A DNA stretch of 36,513 bases, taken from UBA11524 sp051886675 (GTDB lineage Bacteria; Bacillota; Clostridia; Christensenellales; Aristaeellaceae). Position 1 is the first letter of the stretch. Every line of letters begins with the position of its first letter. Of the stretch, positions 31,879 through 36,513 are shown one piece after another. Under the pieces are notes generated by a model that made no database searches, was not told the DNA's origin, and worked only from the letters and a program-made list of their open reading frames with translations. A program made the position numbers and the translations under genes. The DNA is taken from assembly GCA_051886675.1 (NCBI GenBank), contig JBJEYH010000405.1:1-36513 (forward strand), in the 5' to 3' direction.

Positions 31879-32862
31879 TTACTCGGGGAAGTACTGGCCC
31901 ATGGTATCCAGGGTGATGGCGATGCACCGCTCGGCATATACGCCGTCCACAACGCGGTCCAGCCAGGAGCCGTCCATCAGCTTGTAGCAGGTGTAGGGCG
32001 TGCCCTCGCCGAGCATCACGGTGCCGCGGATGGTGGAGGTGTTGTCCGCGGATTCACGGATCTTGTTGCGGATGAACTCGGGCGTATCCACGGTGAAGAT
32101 GGCGAACTGATCCTTGTTTTCCACCTTCTGCAGGGCGATCTCGTCGGCGCCCTGGGCGATGTCGGTGCCGTAGGTCAGGATGCACCGGACGTCCGGATGC
32201 TGCAGGAACAGGGCGTCCGCCAGCTCCTGGGCCTTGGTGGCGCCGTCGGTGATGGTCTGCTCGGCCACATAGACGACCTTCGCCTTGCTGGTCAGCTTCT
32301 CGATCTCGTGCAGGCCGTCGCTGCGGCGGATGGCGTCGTCGGAGTCGCGCTCCTCGAGGATGGCCACCTCGATGCTGCCGTCCTCAGCGTCGGGGAAGGT
32401 CTTCTCGATCCACTCGGCGGCCATCTGGGCGACCACCGCGCCGGAATCGAACTGATCCACGTTGATGCACACGTCATACGCGTCGCGCTGCTCCAGCACC
32501 GTGCCGATGTTGATGACGAACTTGCCCTGGCTGCGCGCGGCGATCGCGGCGTCGCAGATGGCGGAGGCGTCCACGGCGAACATGATGATGTAGTCCATGT
32601 CCATCTGGACGAAGTTCTCCAGGTTCTGGATCTGGGTCTGCACGTCGCCGTTGGCGTCGGCGGAAGCGTACTTCATGCCGTTGGCGGTGAAGTAGGCCTC
32701 CATGTCATCGGACATGCCCGCGAAGAACTCGGAGGACATCATCACCGGGGAGAAGCCGACCTTCCTGCCGGTCATATCCGCGCCCTCCGTATCGGCCAGC
32801 GCTGGAACGAACAGGACTGCCAGCATGCAGGCAGTCAGCAGCAGTGCAACGATTTTCCTCAT
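31879..32862 (-). CDS. Periplasmic-type sugar-binding protein (RbsB/Peripla_BP_4-like)
   Basis: This 327-residue substrate-binding protein belongs to the ribose/galactose-type family. The N-terminal signal MRKIVALLLTACMLAVLFVP is followed by ALAD, a good signal peptidase I site. LTAC at residues 9-12 looks like a lipobox but is very close to the start, so soluble versus lipoprotein is undecided. The mature lobe begins KVGFSPVMMSSEFFAGMSDD, with DANGDVQTQIQNLENFVQMD and the hinge-region FTVDTPEFIRNKIRES. The ATG at 32862 follows AAAGGTGG; a GTG at 32874 is possible and would place LTAC at 13-16. It is first in the transporter operon and separated from the ATPase gene by a hairpin. Confidence 0.92.
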   Translation of the reverse strand: MRKIVALLLTACMLAVLFVPALADTEGADMTGRKVGFSPVMMSSEFFAGMSDDMEAYFTANGMKYASADANGDVQTQIQNLENFVQMDMDYIIMFAVDASAICDAAIAARSQGKFVINIGTVLEQRDAYDVCINVDQFDSGAVVAQMAAEWIEKTFPDAEDGSIEVAILEERDSDDAIRRSDGLHEIEKLTSKAKVVYVAEQTITDGATKAQELADALFLQHPDVRCILTYGTDIAQGADEIALQKVENKDQFAIFTVDTPEFIRNKIRESADNTSTIRGTVMLGEGTPYTCYKLMDGSWLDRVVDGVYAERCIAITLDTMGQYFPE

Positions 32863-32929
32863 GATGGTAACCACCTTTCTGTATGATCTGGATGCCTTTC
32901 AGGACAATCCCGACATCCTTTCTGCCTGC

Positions 32930-32938
32930 ATTGTATCA
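32930..32938 (-). promoter_or_regulatory. Extended -10 promoter candidate for the sugar ABC operon
   Basis: The minus strand reads TGATACAAT, an extended -10 (TGN-TACAAT), about 70 bases before the binding-protein start codon. No convincing -35 hexamer or TCGGAT repeat is present, so control is probably separate from the TCGGAT regulon, perhaps by the regulator encoded further upstream. Confidence 0.45.
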
Positions 32939-32971
32939 TTCCGCCGAAACGCGGAACAGTGGAAAAAAGTA

Positions 32972-34321
32972 TCATTCGGTGGAGATTTTCGCGTTTCTCG
33001 CATTGTGGGCGGTCATGACGGCCATGCAGTCCTCGGAAAAGGTATCCGGGCTCTTGGAGAAGTAGAAGATCCGGATGCCGCCGTCCGCCAGCGTCCGAAG
33101 ATACTGCCGCAGCCGTTCGGCCTCGCCGCTCATCATGCCCGCGTAGGGGCTTTCCAGCACGATGGTCGTCGGGTGCAGCAGCTCGTAGCGGTAGATGGAG
33201 AGGATCTTGCGCTGCGCACGATCCAGGTCGCTGATGCGCCGGGCCTCCGCGGGCAGGCTGAACCGCTCGCGGAAGCGGCGCTCCATGCTGCGCAGCACAT
33301 GCTTCGGACACAGGCCCAGCCGGTTCGCCGCCACGCGCCGGGCGCAGGGCAGGATGATGTTGTCCGCCAGGCTCAGGTTTTCCAGGAGCATGTCCTCGCT
33401 GCCCGCCGGGATGACCACCGTATCGCCGCAGCGGCAGGTTCCCTCCTCCGGGATGCCGATGTCCAGATACGCCTGCCACAGCGCCGGGTTTTCCCCGCGC
33501 AGCAGACGCAGATACGCCAGAAAGCTCTCCTGCCTGTCCCATGCGGAATCGCAGATCCCCCGGAAGAGCCGGCGGCCATCCGTCTCCCGCCGGGCGTCGC
33601 GGTGGGGCAGCAGGCCCCGCAGCAGCGCCTCGACGTGCGGCGTCAGCCCGGGCCATTCCTTCATGTCCCGGCCCCGGTCAATCAGCTGGATCCGCGTGGC
33701 GATCCCCGCGAAGGCGCTGTAGCACTCGGAGACGATGACGAAGCTGACGCCCTCGCGGTTCTGCCGGCGGATCATGTCGCACAGCGCCCGGGCCTCCTGT
33801 CCCTCGTAATAGTCCTCCGTCGCGTCCAGGACGATCAGGCGCGCGCCGTGCATCCGGGCCTTGAGCAGGCTCAGCCGGACGCGGTCGCACCGGCTCAGGC
33901 TCCACACCATCGCGCCCGGCGGCACGTCCATGTCCTGCCCCCGCAGAAACGTGGCGACCTTCGCCTTCGATTCCTCGTGGCGGTAGATGCGCAGACAGCT
34001 GGGCAGATAGCGGATCGCCTCCAGATTTTCCGCCACGCTCATGCCCTCCACCAGATCCTTTTCCGCCGTGATGGCGTACAGGCCGTGCTGCCAGAACGCC
34101 AGACGGCTCAGCGACGGTATCTCCTGCGCGTCCAGGTACAGCCTGCCCGCCTGCAGCGCGCATTCGCCGGCCAGCAGGCTGATCAGCGTGCGCGCGCCGC
34201 TGCCCGGCGCCCCCTGCACATACACCATGTCCCCCCGGTAAACCTCCAGCGAGTAATCGCGCAGCGCTTCCATGCCGTCCGCTTCCCGCACGGCGCCCGC
34301 AAGCCGCAATACCTCGTCCAC
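32972..34321 (-). CDS. Degenerate sugar-ABC-ATPase-like protein (probable pseudo-ATPase)
   Basis: This 449-residue protein is collinear with RbsA-type double ATPases but stripped of catalytic motifs. From the GTG at 34321: the Walker A position reads GAPGSGART (37-45, Lys replaced by Ala43), the ABC signature is LSRCD (142-146) instead of LSGGQ, Walker B is LIVLDATED with Glu replaced by Ala167, and the H-loop reads VSECYS without His. EGMSVAENLEAI matches the family's SVAENI block. In the second half VVIPAGSEDMLLENLSLADN matches the VPEDRK...LSVADN region of the second ATPase domain, but its Walker A core is missing. The GTG at 34321 has GGAG at 34331-34334; a TTG at 34336 is an alternative that overlaps the kinase. 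It lies 4 bases after the kinase gene and upstream of a functional sugar ABC transporter. The intact frame argues for a regulatory or scaffolding role rather than decay. Confidence 0.8.
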   Translation of the reverse strand: MDEVLRLAGAVREADGMEALRDYSLEVYRGDMVYVQGAPGSGARTLISLLAGECALQAGRLYLDAQEIPSLSRLAFWQHGLYAITAEKDLVEGMSVAENLEAIRYLPSCLRIYRHEESKAKVATFLRGQDMDVPPGAMVWSLSRCDRVRLSLLKARMHGARLIVLDATEDYYEGQEARALCDMIRRQNREGVSFVIVSECYSAFAGIATRIQLIDRGRDMKEWPGLTPHVEALLRGLLPHRDARRETDGRRLFRGICDSAWDRQESFLAYLRLLRGENPALWQAYLDIGIPEEGTCRCGDTVVIPAGSEDMLLENLSLADNIILPCARRVAANRLGLCPKHVLRSMERRFRERFSLPAEARRISDLDRAQRKILSIYRYELLHPTTIVLESPYAGMMSGEAERLRQYLRTLADGGIRIFYFSKSPDTFSEDCMAVMTAHNARNAKISTE

Positions 34322-34325
34322 AGGA

Positions 34326-35186
34326 TCACGCTCCAAACTGGTTTTCGTAGCGCGCCCGGGAGAACACGTCCACGGCGGGCAGCGTCACCACGGCGTCCGT
34401 GCCCTCGCCGATCAGCGAGCGGTAGCGGATGCCGCTGTCCTCCCCGAACATGAGGCGCAAGCGGGTGTTCACATTGCGGATGGCGATGCCGCCCTGTTCC
34501 GGCGCGGCGGCGGGCTCGGCCTCCAGGGGGCCCTGCAGCTGCCCGTTCAGGCGGATCAGCTCCTGGCGGGACATGCCGTAGCCGTTGTCCGAAACGGTGA
34601 TGCACAGCCGTTCCCCCGCCGTGATCACGCTGACGCGGATCAGCCCCTTGTGCTCCACCTTCTCCAGGCCGTGGATCATGGCGTTCTCCACCAGCGGCTG
34701 GATGGTCATGCGCGGCAGAAACAGCTCCAGCAGCTCATCCCGCTCCACGCCGATCTCCATGTCGAACCGGTCCTCGAAGCGGAACTTCTGGATGTAGAAG
34801 TAATCCCGCACATGGTCCAGCTCCTCGCCCACGCGGACCATGCTGTCGTCATGGCTGATGCAGTAGCGGAAAAACCGCGCCAGGATTTCCGTCATCCGCG
34901 CGATCTCCCGCTGCCGGTCCATCAGCGCGCGGCTGCGGATGCTGTCCAGCGTGTTGTAGAGAAAGTGCGGGTTGATCTGATGCTGCAGGAAGGACAGCTC
35001 CACCTGCCGTCTGAGGAGCGTCATGCGCTGGGCGTCGTCCTGATGCAGGGCCGTGGCCTCGGCCTGCCGGAGCCGGAGGCTGTTGTGCATGTGCGCGTGC
35101 ATTTTGCGCAGCTTCCGGTAGCCGTACGCCTCCGCGGCCAGAATCGCCGCCGCCGCGATCCATGCGAGAATCAGCAGCGCCTTCAT
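34326..35186 (-). CDS. Short YesM-type histidine kinase lacking an extracellular sensor
   Basis: This 286-residue kinase has one N-terminal transmembrane helix (ALLILAWIAAAAILAAEAYG), a short coiled linker, then a His_kinase domain with His74 in QINPHFLYNTLDSIRSRA and an HATPase domain (N-box PLVENAMIHGLEKV, G1 box DNGYGMS, G2-like GGIAIRNVNTRLRLMF). There is no extracytoplasmic sensing domain and no HAMP, so the input must come through the membrane helix or a partner protein. The gene follows the response-regulator gene by 16 bp and precedes the pseudo-ATPase gene by 4 bp. The ribosome site before the ATG at 35186 is weak (ACAGG), suggesting coupling to the upstream gene. Confidence 0.9.
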   Translation of the reverse strand: MKALLILAWIAAAAILAAEAYGYRKLRKMHAHMHNSLRLRQAEATALHQDDAQRMTLLRRQVELSFLQHQINPHFLYNTLDSIRSRALMDRQREIARMTEILARFFRYCISHDDSMVRVGEELDHVRDYFYIQKFRFEDRFDMEIGVERDELLELFLPRMTIQPLVENAMIHGLEKVEHKGLIRVSVITAGERLCITVSDNGYGMSRQELIRLNGQLQGPLEAEPAAAPEQGGIAIRNVNTRLRLMFGEDSGIRYRSLIGEGTDAVVTLPAVDVFSRARYENQFGA

Positions 35187-35202
35187 TGCCTGTCACCACG
35201 CT

Positions 35203-36513
35203 TCATCCGTAAATGCGCTTGTATTCCGTCGGCTTGAGGCCCGTCTCCTTCTTGAAGAGCCTCGAAAAATACTTCTCATCCAGATACCCCACCTGCGCGG
35301 CGATTTCCCGCACGCTGAGCGCCGAACCGGAAAGCAGCTTCTCCGCCGCTTCCAGCCGGATCTGCGTCAGGTATTCGCTGAAGCCGCTGCCCATTTCTTC
35401 CTTGAACAGGCGGCTGAGGTACTTGGGCGAGACGTGGATCTGTTCCGCCACGGCCTCCAGGGACAGCTGCTCGGCGTAATGCTCGCGGATCAGCCGCACC
35501 GCCATGGCGATGGGCTTGCCCTTTTTCTCGCTGGCCTGGCGGAGCAGCTCGTCCATGTGATCGGTCAGCGCCTGGTAGAGATTGCGCACGAGCTGGGTAT
35601 AGCCCGAGCTGTTCATGTAGGCGTAGTAGATGCGCTCCGACAGCTCCTGCTGCTGGGCCGGCGGAAGGTCGGAGGTGATCTCGCGCTCCAGCGCGAAGAA
35701 CGCCTCCATCACGCCGCGGGGGCTCTGGCAGCGCTGCTGGGCCAGCCGCTTGCTCAGCGCCTCCATCAGCCGCCCCAGCTCCTCCTTGCGCAGATAGCGC
35801 ACGCAGTCCGCGATTTCCTTGCGCTCCGCCGCGGGCAGAAGCATTTCGCCCGAGCATACCGGCAAATCGGCGATCTGGCTGTAATCCAGGATGCCGTCCT
35901 TGCTGACGGTCAGGCGCGCCCATTCGGCAATGTGCGCCTCGTCCACGGCCTCGCACAGCTCCTGAATGCTATCGTGTACCGTGCTCACGCCGATGTGCAG
36001 GCGGAAATTCCCGAACACCTCCCGCAGATTGCGCACGCTGTAGTAGAACGCGTCGATGGCCTGCCGGATTTCCCGCCGGTGCTCCGGCGCGTAGTTGAGC
36101 AGCAGGATGGTTCCCTTGTAGGTGGTCGTCCAGCAGCGGCCCACATAGCCGGGGAAGCTCTCCCGCATGCACTTTTCGATGCGGTCGCCGCTTATGGAGG
36201 CGTTGCCGCCCATCAGCTCGCTCAGGTTGGAGAACACGCATAGCGCGCGGTAGCAGCCGGGGAAGAAGCGGGTCTGGTAGCGGGCGTTGCAGACCTCCTC
36301 CGAGAGCAGATAGCGTCCGGCCAGCCTGCGCTCGCCCAGGAGGATTTCGTCAAAGAGGCGGCTGGTGCGTTCGCGCTGGCGCATCAGGCGGATGCTTTCA
36401 GCCTCCTGCGTATCGGCCTGCTGACTGCGCAGCTGGTCGATGCGCCGGCAGACCCGGCCCAGCGTCTCGTTGAGCTGCGCCTCGTCGATGGGCTTGAGCA
36501 GGTAGTCCATCAC
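35203..36513 (-). CDS. AraC-type response regulator with GGDEF-like middle domain (5' end beyond window)
   Basis: The visible 436 residues begin inside the receiver domain at MDYLLKPIDEAQLNETLGRV, which contains the conserved receiver lysine. About 100 N-terminal residues with the phospho-acceptor Asp therefore lie outside the window. A middle region of about 200 residues (CVFSNLSELMGGNASISGDR; FRLHIGVSTVHDSIQELCEA) resembles the degenerate GGDEF-like domain found in long YesN-type regulators. The C-terminus (about 335-436) is an AraC double helix-turn-helix (SPKYLSRLFKEEMGSGFSEY; EKYFSRLFKKETGLKPTEYK). It is the first visible gene of the operon with the short kinase and pseudo-ATPase, and is likely to control the sugar ABC transporter downstream. 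Confidence 0.9.
   Translation of the reverse strand: MMDYLLKPIDEAQLNETLGRVCRRIDQLRSQQADTQEAESIRLMRQRERTSRLFDEILLGERRLAGRYLLSEEVCNARYQTRFFPGCYRALCVFSNLSELMGGNASISGDRIEKCMRESFPGYVGRCWTTTYKGTILLLNYAPEHRREIRQAIDAFYYSVRNLREVFGNFRLHIGVSTVHDSIQELCEAVDEAHIAEWARLTVSKDGILDYSQIADLPVCSGEMLLPAAERKEIADCVRYLRKEELGRLMEALSKRLAQQRCQSPRGVMEAFFALEREITSDLPPAQQQELSERIYYAYMNSSGYTQLVRNLYQALTDHMDELLRQASEKKGKPIAMAVRLIREHYAEQLSLEAVAEQIHVSPKYLSRLFKEEMGSGFSEYLTQIRLEAAEKLLSGSALSVREIAAQVGYLDEKYFSRLFKKETGLKPTEYKRIYG

Overview
The window is GC-rich, tightly packed, bacterial chromosomal DNA from a carbohydrate-degrading Firmicute, most likely a high-GC gut or rumen clostridium (Christensenellales-like). That placement is an inference from strong AGGAGG ribosome sites, YesMN-type two-component systems, LplB/YtcP-type sugar permeases, YesL (DUF624) and clostridial glycoside hydrolases. 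No rRNA, tRNA, CRISPR array, phage or insertion sequence was seen. Nearly all of it is plant-glycan uptake and breakdown.

Layout. (1) 1-4910 (+): a compact mannan-oligosaccharide operon of a CE2-like SGNH esterase (cut at the window edge), cellobiose/mannobiose 2-epimerase, GH130 mannosylglucose phosphorylase and a sialate-O-acetylesterase-like deacetylase. It ends in convergent terminators. (2) 5222-8825 (-): MATE exporter then GH3 beta-glucosidase. (3) 9047-11841 (+): a YesL-like membrane protein and an unclassified alpha/beta hydrolase. (4) 11971-15715 (+): a three-gene oligosaccharide ABC importer. (5) 15906-18090 (+): a YesM/YesN-type sensor kinase and AraC-type response regulator with their own sigma-A-type promoter. 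(6) 18212-23171 (+): a secreted acidic protein of unknown function, an apiosidase-like hydrolase and a GH2 enzyme, followed by four tandem ~180-bp copies of the GH2 3' end plus its terminator. (7) 23789-26530 (-): GH78 alpha-L-rhamnosidase. (8) 26736-29144 (+): a second GH3 enzyme. (9) 29270-36513 (-): a second system of response regulator (cut at the edge), short sensor kinase, degenerate ABC-ATPase-like protein, then a complete Rbs-type sugar ABC importer (binding protein, double ATPase, permease).

The strongest new observation is a hidden regulon. Six promoters, two of them in back-to-back pairs, share one architecture: two TCGGAT-type hexamers in direct repeat exactly 21 bp apart, then 28-30 bp, then a -10 element (TATAAT, TACAAT, TATCAT, CATAAT or TATATC). 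They drive MATE-GH3, YesL-hydrolase, the ABC importer, the secreted-protein/GH operon, GH78 and the second GH3. The AraC-type regulator at 17320-18090 sits in the middle of this set and is the obvious candidate activator. Together the genes look like one programme for a rhamnose-containing plant glycoside or pectin side chain: import, removal of sugars by rhamnosidase, apiosidase-like, GH2 and two GH3 enzymes, ester cleavage, and perhaps export of a product by MATE.

The second notable item is the degenerate ABC-ATPase homologue encoded between a sensor-less histidine kinase and a working sugar ABC transporter. It has lost its Walker A lysine, signature motif, Walker B glutamate and H-loop histidine, which suggests a regulatory role linking transport and signalling. 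A helical C-terminal tail shared by three unrelated hydrolases (GH3, GH2, GH78) is also worth following up.
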